NCBI RefSeq assembly: GCF_001439815.1
Contig: NZ_JYLM01000012.1
Span: 62,001 to 126,000 of the forward strand
DNA length: 64,000 bases
Reading direction: 5' to 3'
DNA from: Pseudomonas orientalis
GTDB lineage: Bacteria > Pseudomonadota > Gammaproteobacteria > Pseudomonadales > Pseudomonadaceae
Made by a program: the position numbers and the translations under genes. Below, one piece after another: positions 25,325 through 34,292 of the stretch; position 1 is the stretch's first letter, and every line of letters begins with the position of its first letter. A model generated the notes under the pieces. That model ran no database searches. It had not been told where the DNA came from and worked only from the letters and a program-made list of their open reading frames with translations.

Positions 25325-26275
25325 CTAGACCGCAATCGACGGCAGGGCCAGCCCGGTCAATGACTGCGCACTGCTGGCCTGCTCCGCCACCAGCCAATCG
25401 ACAAACCGTTCGACCAACTGCCCGCGACGCTTGCGCTGGGGCTGCACCACGTAATAGCCGAAACGCGAGACCACCGTGTCGCTGATCGGCCTGCACAGCC
25501 AGTTCTGCTCCAGCAGGTTATCCACCAGGTGGCGCCAGCCGATCGCGACGCCCTGGCCGGCAATAGCCGCCTGAATCAGCAGCGTGTAATTGTCGAAACG
25601 CAACTGGCCAGGGGTGGGCGCGGCGCTGATACCCAGCTCGCGAAACACACCGGCCCAATCGAACCATTGGCGGCTGTTTTCCTGGCGCAAGTGCAGCAGG
25701 GGATAGTCCGGCAGGGTTTGCACCGTCAGCGCTGTGGCCTGGTTCTTGAGCCACTGCGGGCTGCACACCGGGAACACTTCCTCGTTGAACAACCACAGGC
25801 TGTCGCCTTGCTTGAAGCGTCCATCGCCAAACAGCACGGCCACGTCGATGTCGCTGCGCAGGCTGGCGTGGTTGCGCTCGCTGGTCACCAGGCTCACATC
25901 GACCTGCGGGTTGGCCTGGTGGAAACGATGCAGACGCGGCATCAGCCAGTAGGCGGCGAAGGCGAAGTCGGTGGCCACTTGCAGCACTTCGTGCTGGTCC
26001 TGCTGGGTGACGGTGTTCAGACCCAGGTTGATGGCTTGCAGGCCGCCTTGCACATGCTCGAACAGCAAGGCGCCGGCGTCGGTCAATTCGATGCCACGGT
26101 AGATGCGATCGAACAAGCGGATCGCCAGTTGCTCTTCAAGCCGTTTGATTTGCTGGCTGATGGCCGGCTGGGTGGTGCCCAGCTCCATCGCGGCGGCGGT
26201 GAAACTGCGCAGCCGCGAAGCCGCTTCGAACGCGCGCAGCAGGTCGAGGGAGAGGTCTCCGAGCGCTTCATACAT
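25325..26275 (-). CDS. LysR-type regulator of choline-sulfate use
   Basis: 316 residues: winged helix-turn-helix (SFTAAAMELGTTQPAISQQI) and an effector domain (YWLMPRLHRF, DVAVLFGDGRF). It is divergent from betC across about 100 bp, and choline-sulfatase genes in pseudomonads are usually paired with a divergent LysR gene like this, so it probably controls betC. Effector inferred to be choline sulfate or choline. Confidence 0.85.
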   Translation of the reverse strand: MYEALGDLSLDLLRAFEAASRLRSFTAAAMELGTTQPAISQQIKRLEEQLAIRLFDRIYRGIELTDAGALLFEHVQGGLQAINLGLNTVTQQDQHEVLQVATDFAFAAYWLMPRLHRFHQANPQVDVSLVTSERNHASLRSDIDVAVLFGDGRFKQGDSLWLFNEEVFPVCSPQWLKNQATALTVQTLPDYPLLHLRQENSRQWFDWAGVFRELGISAAPTPGQLRFDNYTLLIQAAIAGQGVAIGWRHLVDNLLEQNWLCRPISDTVVSRFGYYVVQPQRKRRGQLVERFVDWLVAEQASSAQSLTGLALPSIAV

Positions 26276-26378
26276 AAGCTGTGCTTATCCTAGGCATTGT
26301 TCTTCATGGGCTTTACCACGCCTTGAGCGGGCCGCATGCTCATTGGCATAAACGCCGCCTATGGAATGCCGAGAAACC

Positions 26379-27893
26379 ATGAAGCGCAAGCACATTCTTT
26401 TCATCATGGCCGATCAAATGGCCGCGCCGATGTTGCCGTTCTACGGGCCTTCCCCGATCAAATTGCCGAACCTGAGCCGCCTCGCCGCACAGGGCGTGGT
26501 CTTCGACGCCGCCTATTGCAACAGCCCGCTGTGTGCGCCTTCGCGCTTTACCCTGGTCAGCGGCCAGCTGCCGAGCAAGATAGGCGCCTACGACAACGCG
26601 GCGGATTTCCCCGCCGATGTGCCGACCTACGCCCACTACCTGCGCCGCCTCGGCTATCGCACCGCGCTGTCGGGCAAGATGCACTTCTGCGGCCCCGATC
26701 AGTTGCACGGCTATGAGGAGCGCCTGACCAGCGACATCTACCCGGCCGACTACGGCTGGGCGGTGAACTGGGACGAACCGGATGTACGCCCCACCTGGTA
26801 TCACAACATGGCCTCGGTGCTGCAAGCCGGGCCATGCGTGCGCACCAACCAGCTGGATTTCGACGAAGAAGTGGTGTTCAAGGCTCAGCAATATCTGTTC
26901 GACCACATTCGCGAGGATGGCGATCGGCCGTTCTGCCTGACCGTGTCGATGACCCACCCCCATGATCCGTACACCATTCCCAAACCGTTCTGGGACCTGT
27001 ACGACGACAGCGACATTCCCTTGCCGGCGACGCCAGCCCAGGGCGATCTTGACCCGCACTCCCAGCGTCTGCTCAAGGTCTACGATCTGTGGGACAAACC
27101 GCTGCCTGTGGATAGGATTCGCGATGCACGGCGTGCCTATTTCGGCGCATGCAGCTACATCGACAGCAATGTTGGCAAGCTGCTGCAAACCCTGGAAGAC
27201 ACTGGCCTTGCCGATAACACCATCATCATCTTCTCCGGCGACCACGGCGATATGCTGGGCGAACGCGGCCTCTGGTACAAAATGCACTGGTTCGAAATGG
27301 CCGCCCGCGTGCCGCTGTTGATCAGTGCGCCGGGCCAATTTGCGGCGCGCCGTGTGACCCAGGCCGTGTCGACCGCCGACCTGTTGCCTACCCTGGTGGA
27401 ATTGGCCGGCGGCGAGCTGGACCCGCGCCTGCCCCTGGATGGACATTCGCTGCTGGCGCACTTGCAAGGCGAGGGCGGACACGACGAAGTGTTTGGCGAA
27501 TACATGGCCGAAGGCACCATCAGCCCGCTGATGATGATTCGTCGGGGCGCCTATAAATTCATCTACAGCGAAGACGACCCTTGTCTGCTGTTCGATGTGC
27601 GCAACGACCCGCACGAGCGGGAGAACCTCGGCCAGTCACCGCAACACCGGCCACTGTTCGAGGCGTTTTTGAACGAAGCGCGGGCCAAATGGGACATCCC
27701 GGCGATCCACCAACAGGTGCTCGCCAGCCAACGCCGCCGTCGCCTGGTGTTCGAAGCACTGACCCAGGGCAAGCTCAAGAGCTGGGATCACCAGCCACTG
27801 GTGGACGCCAGTCAGCAGTACATGCGCAACCATATCGACCTCGACGACCTGGAGCGCAAGGCACGTTATCCACAACCCTGCCAAAACCAATAA
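26379..27893 (+). CDS. betC: choline-sulfatase
   Basis: 504 residues from the ATG reading MKRKHILFIMADQMA. The sulfatase signature LCAPSRFTLVSG includes Cys52, the residue converted to formylglycine, and Asp12 begins the calcium site. The C-terminal extension (RRRLVFEALTQGKLKSWDHQ) is characteristic of choline sulfatases. It hydrolyses choline-O-sulfate to choline and sulfate in the cytoplasm. An ATG six codons upstream gives a slightly longer version. It forms an operon with the choline-binding protein 16 bases downstream. Confidence 0.94.
   Translation: MKRKHILFIMADQMAAPMLPFYGPSPIKLPNLSRLAAQGVVFDAAYCNSPLCAPSRFTLVSGQLPSKIGAYDNAADFPADVPTYAHYLRRLGYRTALSGKMHFCGPDQLHGYEERLTSDIYPADYGWAVNWDEPDVRPTWYHNMASVLQAGPCVRTNQLDFDEEVVFKAQQYLFDHIREDGDRPFCLTVSMTHPHDPYTIPKPFWDLYDDSDIPLPATPAQGDLDPHSQRLLKVYDLWDKPLPVDRIRDARRAYFGACSYIDSNVGKLLQTLEDTGLADNTIIIFSGDHGDMLGERGLWYKMHWFEMAARVPLLISAPGQFAARRVTQAVSTADLLPTLVELAGGELDPRLPLDGHSLLAHLQGEGGHDEVFGEYMAEGTISPLMMIRRGAYKFIYSEDDPCLLFDVRNDPHERENLGQSPQHRPLFEAFLNEARAKWDIPAIHQQVLASQRRRRLVFEALTQGKLKSWDHQPLVDASQQYMRNHIDLDDLERKARYPQPCQNQ
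27866..27874 (+). promoter_or_regulatory. Perfect DnaA box at the end of betC
   Basis: TTATCCACA within betC coding sequence, about 31 kb from oriC; possibly coincidental. Confidence 0.35.
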
Positions 27894-27909
27894 ATACAGA
27901 GGGAAGGCC

Positions 27910-28824
27910 ATGCGAAATTTAACGGTAGTGCTGGGCATCCTGGCGTTGAGCAGCGCCAATGCATACGCGGACCCCAGTTGTGAAACGGTGAAAATGGCCG
28001 ATCCCGGCTGGAGCGACATTGCGGCCACCAATGCCATCACCGGTTTTCTGCTGACCGGCATGGGCTACAAGCCCAAGGTCGACACCTTGGCCGTGCCGAT
28101 TACCTTTGGCGGGCTCAAGGATGGCCAGGTGGACGTGTTCATGGGCAACTGGATGCCGGCGCAGCAGGGCTTCTACGACAAGTTCGTGGCCAATGGCGAT
28201 GTCGTGCAACTGGCCAAGAACCTCGACGGTACCGAGTTCACCCTCGCCGTACCGGACTATGTGTGGGACGCCGGCGTGCACGATTTTGCCGACCTGAATA
28301 AATTCGCCGACCAGTTCGGCAAGAAGATCTACGGCATCGGCTCCGGCGCGCCGGCGAATATTTCGCTGCAGGAAATCATCAAGAAGAATGACTTTGACCT
28401 CGGCCAGTGGAAGCTGGTCGAGTCGAGTGAACAGGCGATGCTCGCCGAAGTCTCGCGAGCGGTGAAGAAACAGCGCTTCGTCACCTTCCTGGGCTGGACG
28501 CCGCACCCCATGAACGTGCAATTGAAAATGCACTACCTCAAAGGCGGCGAACAGTATTTCGGCAGCACCGGCAGCGTCTACACCTTGACCCGCAAGGGCT
28601 ATGCGCAAGCCTGCCCGAATGTGGGCAAACTGCTGACCAACCTGAGTTTCACCCAGGACATGGAAAACAGCATCATGGCTGACGTGGCCAACAACAAGGT
28701 CAGCAACGCGGATGCCGCGAAGGCCTGGATCAAGGCCAATCCGGCAGTGCTGAATAAATGGCTCGACGGCGTGAAAACCCTGGACGGCAAGGAGGCGTTG
28801 TCGGCGGTAAAAGCCAACCTCTAA
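27910..28824 (+). CDS. Choline ABC transporter substrate-binding protein
   Basis: 304 residues with an export signal (MRNLTVVLGILALSSANAYA). The mature protein is of the glycine betaine/choline-binding type: KMADPGWSDIAATNAITGF, MGNWMPAQQ and GWTPHPMN place the aromatic residues that cage the trimethylammonium group. No permease or ATPase is next to it, so it presumably docks on a core choline/betaine transporter encoded elsewhere, a known arrangement in Pseudomonas. Co-transcribed with betC. Confidence 0.9.
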   Translation: MRNLTVVLGILALSSANAYADPSCETVKMADPGWSDIAATNAITGFLLTGMGYKPKVDTLAVPITFGGLKDGQVDVFMGNWMPAQQGFYDKFVANGDVVQLAKNLDGTEFTLAVPDYVWDAGVHDFADLNKFADQFGKKIYGIGSGAPANISLQEIIKKNDFDLGQWKLVESSEQAMLAEVSRAVKKQRFVTFLGWTPHPMNVQLKMHYLKGGEQYFGSTGSVYTLTRKGYAQACPNVGKLLTNLSFTQDMENSIMADVANNKVSNADAAKAWIKANPAVLNKWLDGVKTLDGKEALSAVKANL

Positions 28825-28842
28825 GACACACCACGATTCAAA

Positions 28843-29012
28843 TGTGGGAGGGGGCACTTGCCCTAATGCCCTCTGTAGGAGCGAGCTTGCTCGCGAAAAA
28901 CGTCAACGATAACGCGTGCTTTCTGAATGAACGCGGTGCCTGTGAGTTTTTCGCGAGCAAGCTCGCTCCTACAACAAGGCTGACTGGCACTAGGGGCTTG
29001 CCCCCTCCCACA
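28843..29012. repeat. Outer REPIN interrupted by a second REPIN
   Basis: The outermost arms are GTGGGAGGGGGCACTTGCCC on the left and the complement, GGGGCTTGCCCCCTCCCAC, on the right, with matching TAATGCC/GGCACTA sequence inside. They belong to the GGGGGCTTGCCCCC family. Everything between is a REP pair of another family. Confidence 0.82.
28874..28973. repeat. Inner REPIN of a different family
   Basis: TGTAGGAGCGAGCTTGCTCG and its exact complement bound a 100-bp element, with CGCGAAAAA/TTTTTCGCG extending each arm. The loop contains further complementary CGCG-type sequence. It is wholly nested in the outer REPIN. Confidence 0.85.
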
Positions 29013-29063
29013 AGGATCAATGTGTACTGATACCCTGAGCACAACCTTTAATCCGAGCCTGCG

Positions 29064-30632
29064 ATGCCCCGGCCCAACCGCCACACACTGTTCCCTTTCC
29101 TCAAATGGCTGCCGCGCCAAACCCGCGCCAGCGTCGGCCGGGATGCCGTCGTCGGCCTCAGCGGCGCCGTGCTCGCGCTGCCACAGTCGATTGCCTACGC
29201 GCTGATCGCCGGGCTCCCACCGGAATACGGGCTGTACGCGGCCATCATTCCGGTGTTGATCGCGTGCCTGTGGGGCTCGTCCTGGCACCTGATCTGCGGT
29301 CCTACGGCAGCCATTTCCATTGTGCTCTACGCCAGTATCAGCCCGCTGGCGGTGCCGGGTTCCCAGGATTACATCACCTTGATCCTGCTGCTGACCGTCC
29401 TCGCCGGCGTGTTCCAGTGGTTGCTGGGCATGCTGCGCTTCGGCGCGCTGGTGAATTTCGTCTCCCATTCCGTGGTGCTTGGTTTCACCCTCGGTGCCGC
29501 AGTGGTCATTGCCCTCGGTCAGTTGCCTAACCTGCTGGGGCTGGACCTGCCGAGCCAGGCCACCGCCATCAACAGCCTGCTGGCGCTGCTCGAGCATGCC
29601 GGCGAGTCGGACCGCGCCTCGCTCGCCCTGGGCCTGGGCACCTTGCTGGTGGGCGCGCTGCTCAAATACTTGATGCCACGCTGGCCGAGCCTGCTGATCG
29701 CCCTGGCCCTGGGCAGCCTCGCTACGTTGCTGTGGCCGGCGTTGTTCGGGCATGTGGCGTTGGTCAGCTCATTCATCGGCAAGCTGCCACCCTTGCGCCC
29801 GTTGCCAATGGACCTGGATACGATCCTGCGCCTGCTGCCGAGTGCTGTGGCGGTGGGCATGCTGGGCCTGGTGACCAGCCTGTCGATTGCTCGCTCCTTG
29901 TCGGCCCGTTCGCAGCAATTGCTCGACGCCAATCAGGAAGTTCGTGCCCAGGGTCTATCCAATATCATCGGCGGATTCTTCTCCGGGTATTTGTCGGCAG
30001 GTTCCTTTACCCGTTCCGGCCTCAGTTATGAAGCCGGTGCCCGCTCGCCATTGGCCGGCGTGTTTTCCGCACTCTGGGTGGCGTTGTTCGCGCTGTTTGG
30101 CGCGGGGTTGATCGCCCACATCCCGATCCCGAGCATGGCGGCGAGTATCCTGTTGATCTGCTGGGGGCTGGTGGACCACCGAGGTATTCGCGCGTTGTTG
30201 CGCGTGAGCCGCGCCGAATTCGTGGTGATGGCGCTGACGTGTGTTGCTACCTTGCTGCTGGAACTGCAAACGGCGATTTATGCCGGGGTACTCGCGTCGC
30301 TGTTTTTCTACCTCAAGCGCACCTCGCAGCCCCGGGTGCAGCACTGGCGCGACGGTGACGAGGATGTATTGCGCGTGGGTGGCTCGATCTTTTTTGGCGC
30401 CAGCCACTACCTGCAGGTGCGCCTGCAACGGTTGCAGGGTGAGCGGGTGGTGATCGAAGCGCAGCAGATCAACTTTATCGACTACTCCGGGGTGGAGATG
30501 CTGCACCAGGAAGCGCGGCGGTTGGCGGGGTTGGGACGTAGCCTGACCTTGCGTGGGGCCCGGCAGCAAGTGGTTGAAGAATTGAAGAAACTGGAAGGGC
30601 CAGACAGGTGCCCCATCCATTTCGAAGACTAA
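29064..30632 (+). CDS. SulP-family transporter with STAS domain
   Basis: 522 residues. The membrane part has the SulP landmarks ALPQSIAYALIAGLPPEYGLYAA and GPTAAISIVLYA, and the last 90 residues are a STAS domain (RVVIEAQQINFIDYSGVEML). Sulfate is the usual substrate assumed for this group. It follows betC and the choline-binding protein in the same direction, after a REPIN-filled gap, so it may move the sulfate freed by BetC; this is inference from position. Confidence 0.88.
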   Translation: MPRPNRHTLFPFLKWLPRQTRASVGRDAVVGLSGAVLALPQSIAYALIAGLPPEYGLYAAIIPVLIACLWGSSWHLICGPTAAISIVLYASISPLAVPGSQDYITLILLLTVLAGVFQWLLGMLRFGALVNFVSHSVVLGFTLGAAVVIALGQLPNLLGLDLPSQATAINSLLALLEHAGESDRASLALGLGTLLVGALLKYLMPRWPSLLIALALGSLATLLWPALFGHVALVSSFIGKLPPLRPLPMDLDTILRLLPSAVAVGMLGLVTSLSIARSLSARSQQLLDANQEVRAQGLSNIIGGFFSGYLSAGSFTRSGLSYEAGARSPLAGVFSALWVALFALFGAGLIAHIPIPSMAASILLICWGLVDHRGIRALLRVSRAEFVVMALTCVATLLLELQTAIYAGVLASLFFYLKRTSQPRVQHWRDGDEDVLRVGGSIFFGASHYLQVRLQRLQGERVVIEAQQINFIDYSGVEMLHQEARRLAGLGRSLTLRGARQQVVEELKKLEGPDRCPIHFED

Positions 30633-30640
30633 ATGCGATC

Positions 30641-30681
30641 AAAACTGTGGGAGGGGCTTGCCCCCTCCCACAGTTTTATTT
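30641..30681 (+). terminator. REP-derived intrinsic terminator after sulP
   Basis: AAAACTGTGGGAGGGG pairs with its exact complement across a five-base CTTGC loop to form a 16-bp stem, followed by TTTTATTT. The stem is a REP sequence, so a repeat appears to act as the terminator for the sulP gene and, in the other direction, for aroE. Confidence 0.75.
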
Positions 30682-30684
30682 GTG

Positions 30685-31506
30685 TCAGGCCAACTGGCGG
30701 CGCAGCTCGGCCAAGACCGGGGCCGACTCAGGGCGCACGCCGCGCCACAGGAAGAAGGCCTCCGCCGCCTGTTCAACCAGCATGCCCAGGCCGTCCATCG
30801 CTACTGCCGCACCCTGCTCACGGGCCCAGCGACAGAAGGCGGTCGGCTCCTTGGCGTACATCATGTCGTAGCAGAACGTCTTGCCCGGCTCAATCAAGCT
30901 GCCCGCAATCGGCGGTACATCGCCTGACAGGCTGGCGGAGGTGGCGTTGATAATCACGTCCACCGGCTCACGCAGCCAGTCGAAGCCACTGGCGGACACC
31001 GGCCCCAAATCGTCAAACAGCTCGGCCAGCACTTCGGCTTTTTCCACAGTGCGGTTGGCGATGATCAGCGAGGCGGGCTTCTCGGCCAGCAACGGTTCCA
31101 ATACGCCGCGTACCGCGCCACCGGCGCCCAGCAGCAGGATGCGCTTGCCTTGCAGGTCCAGCCCGGCGTTGACCTTGAGGTCGCGCACCAGGCCTGCGCC
31201 GTCGGTGTTATCACCCAGCAGCGTGCCATCGGCCAACTTGCTCAAGGTATTCACCGCGCCGGCGCGTTGGGCGCGCTCGCTGAGGGTGTCGGCCAGCCGG
31301 AAAGCGTCTTCCTTGAACGGCACGGTGACATTCGCTCCACGGCCGTGTTGAAAGAACCCACGGGCGCAGCCGATGAAATCCTCCAACGGGGCGAGCAGTG
31401 TGCTGTAGTCCATCTGTTCGCCGGTCTGCTCGGCGAACAGGCGGTGAATCAACGGTGACTTGCTGTGGCCGATGGGATTGCCGAATACGACATAGCGATC
31501 CATCAC
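30685..31506 (-). CDS. aroE: shikimate dehydrogenase
   Basis: 273 residues. The shikimate-binding NPIGHSKSPLIH and VPFKEDAFRLAD, the NTLS loop and the NADP-binding LLLGAGGAVRGVLEPLL are all present. It reduces 3-dehydroshikimate in the aromatic amino-acid pathway. Its ATG overlaps the hemF stop by four bases, so the two are co-translated. Confidence 0.95.
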   Translation of the reverse strand: MMDRYVVFGNPIGHSKSPLIHRLFAEQTGEQMDYSTLLAPLEDFIGCARGFFQHGRGANVTVPFKEDAFRLADTLSERAQRAGAVNTLSKLADGTLLGDNTDGAGLVRDLKVNAGLDLQGKRILLLGAGGAVRGVLEPLLAEKPASLIIANRTVEKAEVLAELFDDLGPVSASGFDWLREPVDVIINATSASLSGDVPPIAGSLIEPGKTFCYDMMYAKEPTAFCRWAREQGAAVAMDGLGMLVEQAAEAFFLWRGVRPESAPVLAELRRQLA

Positions 31507-32435
31507 ACCACCGCCTTGGGCGCAGCCAGGCCGAGCCAGTCGCGGTCTTGCAGGAAATAGTCGGTAAGGCGCGCTTCTTCGCTGCCGGCCTCGGCTTTCC
31601 AGTCGTAGCTCCAGCGCACCTGGGGCGGCAGCGACATCAGGATCGACTCGGTACGCCCGCCCGACTGCAGGCCAAACAGCGTGCCGCGGTCATAGACGAG
31701 GTTGAACTCGACGTAGCGGCCCCGACGGAACTCCTGAAACTGGCGTTGCTGTTCGGTATAGTCCAGCGCCTGGCGACGTTGCACAATTGGCAGGTAGGCG
31801 TCGATGTAGGCATCACCGATGGCGCGGATGAAGGCGAAACAGGTGTCGAAGCCCCACGCGTTCAAGTCATCGAAAAACAGGCCGCCGATGCCGCGCGGCT
31901 CGTTGCGGTGTTTGATGTGGAAATAGGTGTCGCACCAAGCCTTATAGCGCGGGTAAACGTCCGCACCGAACGGCGCGCAGGCCTGCTCGGCCACGCGATG
32001 CCAATGAATGCAATCCTCTTCGTTGCCGTAATAGGGCGTCAGGTCAAAGCCGCCACCAAACCACCACACCGGTTCTTCGCCTTCTTTTTCAGCAGTGAAA
32101 AAACGCACATTGGCGTGGGAAGTCGGCACGTGAGGGTTGTGGGGATGGATCACCAGCGACACGCCCAGCGCCTCGAAGCCGCGACCGGCCAGTTCAGGGC
32201 GATGCGCACTGGCGGAGGGCGGCAAGCCGCTGCCAAACACGTGGGAAAAGTTAACGCCGCCTTTTTCGATGACCGACCCGTTTTCAATCACACGGGTGCG
32301 ACCGCCACCACCGGCAGGCCGGGTCCAGGCGTCTTCGATAAAGCGCGTGTCCGTTTCGAAGGTTTCCAGGGCGCTGCAAATGCGGTCTTGCAGATCGAGC
32401 AGGTAGGCTTTTACAGCCTCGGTGCGAGTAGTCAT
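31503..32435 (-). CDS. hemF: aerobic coproporphyrinogen III oxidase
   Basis: 310 residues, close to the E. coli length of 299. Family motifs RGEGG-type glycine-rich start (PAGGGGRTRVIENGSV), NPHNPHVPTSHANVRFF and WWFGGGFDLTPYY are intact. It carries out oxidative decarboxylation of coproporphyrinogen III in haem synthesis using oxygen. Operon hemF-aroE. The 160-bp gap to the divergent quinone reductase holds the promoters of both. Confidence 0.96.
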   Translation of the reverse strand: MTTRTEAVKAYLLDLQDRICSALETFETDTRFIEDAWTRPAGGGGRTRVIENGSVIEKGGVNFSHVFGSGLPPSASAHRPELAGRGFEALGVSLVIHPHNPHVPTSHANVRFFTAEKEGEEPVWWFGGGFDLTPYYGNEEDCIHWHRVAEQACAPFGADVYPRYKAWCDTYFHIKHRNEPRGIGGLFFDDLNAWGFDTCFAFIRAIGDAYIDAYLPIVQRRQALDYTEQQRQFQEFRRGRYVEFNLVYDRGTLFGLQSGGRTESILMSLPPQVRWSYDWKAEAGSEEARLTDYFLQDRDWLGLAAPKAVV

Positions 32436-32594
32436 GGCATCACCTTGAATCGGGCAAAGCTACGCGAGGCCATTGGGCTTCGGCGGCAAATGGGCGCACA
32501 GGATACCACCGCACCCCGTGCCGTCGCAGTTGACGAAGATCAAGCTTAGGAGTCCGATAGGGGCCTTCGTTTATTCGACCCAAGGAGAAGGTAG

Positions 32595-33572
32595 ATGGCC
32601 AAACGTATCCAGTTCAGCGCCCATGGCGGCCCCGATGTGCTCGAGTATGTGGACTACACGCCAGCGGAACCCGGACCACAGCAGGTTCGGGTGCGCAATG
32701 AAGCGATTGGCCTGAACTTCATCGACACGTATTTTCGCAGCGGCCTCTACGCGCCACCGGCCTTGCCATCGGGCCTGGGGGCCGAAGGCGCGGGCGTAGT
32801 CGATGCCGTGGGCAGTGAAGTCAGCCAATTCAAGGTCGGCGACCGCGTGGCCTATGGCAGCGGCCCGCTCGGCGCCTATAGCCAGTTGCACGTACTGCCC
32901 GCCGCCAACCTGGTGCATCTGCCGGACGAGATCAGCTTCGAACAGGCCGCCGGTGCCATGCTCAAGGGTCTGACCGTGCAGTACCTGTTGCGCCAGACCT
33001 ATGAGTTGCAGGGCGGCGAAACCATTTTGTTCCACGCCGCAGCCGGCGGTGTGGGCTCCCTGGCTTGCCAATGGGCCAAGGCGCTGGGCGTGAAGCTGAT
33101 CGGTACAGTGAGCTCACCGGAAAAAGCCGCCCTGGCCAAATCCCTCGGCGCCTGGGAAACCATCGATTACAGCAAGGAAAATGTCGCACAGCGCGTGCTG
33201 GAATTGACTGACGGCAAAAAGGTGCCAGTGGTGTATGACGGCGTCGGCAAGGACACTTGGCTGACCTCGCTGGACAGCGTGGCACCGCGTGGCCTGGTGG
33301 TGAGTTTCGGGAATGCGTCGGGCGCGGTGGACGGGGTGAACCTGGGGATTCTGTCGGCGAAGGGTTCGCTGTATGTCACCCGGCCGACGTTGGCGACCTA
33401 CGCGAGCAACCCGAAGGACTTGCAGGCGATGGCCGACGATCTGTTCTCGATGATCAAGAGCGGCAAGGTGCGCATTGATATCAACCAGCGCTACCCGCTG
33501 GCGGATGCGGCGAAGGCGCAGACCGAGTTGTCCGGGCGGCGCACGACCGGTTCAACCATTCTGCTGCCTTAA
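32595..33572 (+). CDS. qorA: NADPH:quinone oxidoreductase
   Basis: 325 residues of the zinc-free medium-chain dehydrogenase family: HGGPDVLEYVDYTPAEPGP at the N-terminus and the NADPH loop HAAAGGVGSLACQWAKALG. It reduces quinones by one electron. RBS AAGGAG lies 11 bases upstream of the ATG. It is followed by a REPIN before the convergent tsaC. Confidence 0.92.
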   Translation: MAKRIQFSAHGGPDVLEYVDYTPAEPGPQQVRVRNEAIGLNFIDTYFRSGLYAPPALPSGLGAEGAGVVDAVGSEVSQFKVGDRVAYGSGPLGAYSQLHVLPAANLVHLPDEISFEQAAGAMLKGLTVQYLLRQTYELQGGETILFHAAAGGVGSLACQWAKALGVKLIGTVSSPEKAALAKSLGAWETIDYSKENVAQRVLELTDGKKVPVVYDGVGKDTWLTSLDSVAPRGLVVSFGNASGAVDGVNLGILSAKGSLYVTRPTLATYASNPKDLQAMADDLFSMIKSGKVRIDINQRYPLADAAKAQTELSGRRTTGSTILLP

Positions 33573-33578
33573 GCAAGT

Positions 33579-33664
33579 CATCGGGGGCAAGCCCCCTCCC
33601 ACCCTTGATCGGTGTCCGTCATGACAACTCGGTCAAATGTGGGAGGGGGCTTGCCCCCGATAGG
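33579..33664. repeat. REPIN between qorA and tsaC
   Basis: Inverted REP pair: ATCGGGGGCAAGCCCCCTCC on the left and GTGGGAGGGGGCTTGCCCCC on the right. It fills the gap between two convergent genes. Confidence 0.85.
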
Positions 33665-33676
33665 CGCGACTCGGTC

Positions 33677-34234
33677 TCAGGAAGGTCGCACCACATCCCC
33701 CGTCGCCAAATCACGGATCAGGCTCGGGTTCTTGCGCCCGCCCAGGGCGCCGCCCAGCACAAGGTCCACCTGCCCACGAAAATACTGCTCCACCCGAATC
33801 CGCGTACGCGCGGCCGGGCGGCCCTGGGGGTTGGCCGACGTGGAAATCAACGGCCCGACCTGGGCGCACAAATCCCGTACCAGCGGATGATCACTGACCC
33901 GCAGCGCCACGGTGTCATGCACACCCGTGACCCATTCCGGCAGCAAGTCCTGATGGGGCACCAGCCAGGTATTCGGCCCAGGCCAGGTGCTGGCCATGCG
34001 CTCGATCCAGGTGTCGGGAAAGTCTTCGAACAGGAAGTCGAACTGGCGGATATTATCAGCCACCAGGATCAGGCCCTTATCCACTGAGCGATTCTTGATC
34101 GCCAGCAAACGGTCCACCGCTTCTTCATTCCACGGGTCGCAGCCCAGGCCCCAGACCGCTTCGGTCGGATAGGCAATCACCGCACCTGCGCGAATTTCTC
34201 GTGCGGCTTCCAGCACACGCCACCTGTTGACCAT
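33677..34234 (-). CDS. tsaC: threonylcarbamoyl-AMP synthase
   Basis: 185 residues of the short YrdC/Sua5 type (E. coli TsaC 190). The nucleotide-binding pocket residues are seen in GAVIAYPTEAVWGLGCDPWN and KNRSVDKGLILV, plus STSANPQGRPA near the C-terminus. It makes the threonylcarbamoyl-AMP used for the t6A tRNA modification. Neighbour of dprA as in most gammaproteobacteria. Confidence 0.95.
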   Translation of the reverse strand: MVNRWRVLEAAREIRAGAVIAYPTEAVWGLGCDPWNEEAVDRLLAIKNRSVDKGLILVADNIRQFDFLFEDFPDTWIERMASTWPGPNTWLVPHQDLLPEWVTGVHDTVALRVSDHPLVRDLCAQVGPLISTSANPQGRPAARTRIRVEQYFRGQVDLVLGGALGGRKNPSLIRDLATGDVVRPS

Positions 34235-34292
34235 TGTCTACTCTCCGAACTAAAGCTCCGGGCAGTTTACCGATCTTCGTTGCAAAACCCAG

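Noticed and set aside
28863..29753. Minus-strand open frame across the REPIN region and the sulP start
   Set aside because: It passes through repeats and is antisense to a recognised transporter; Gln/His/Arg-rich with no homology.
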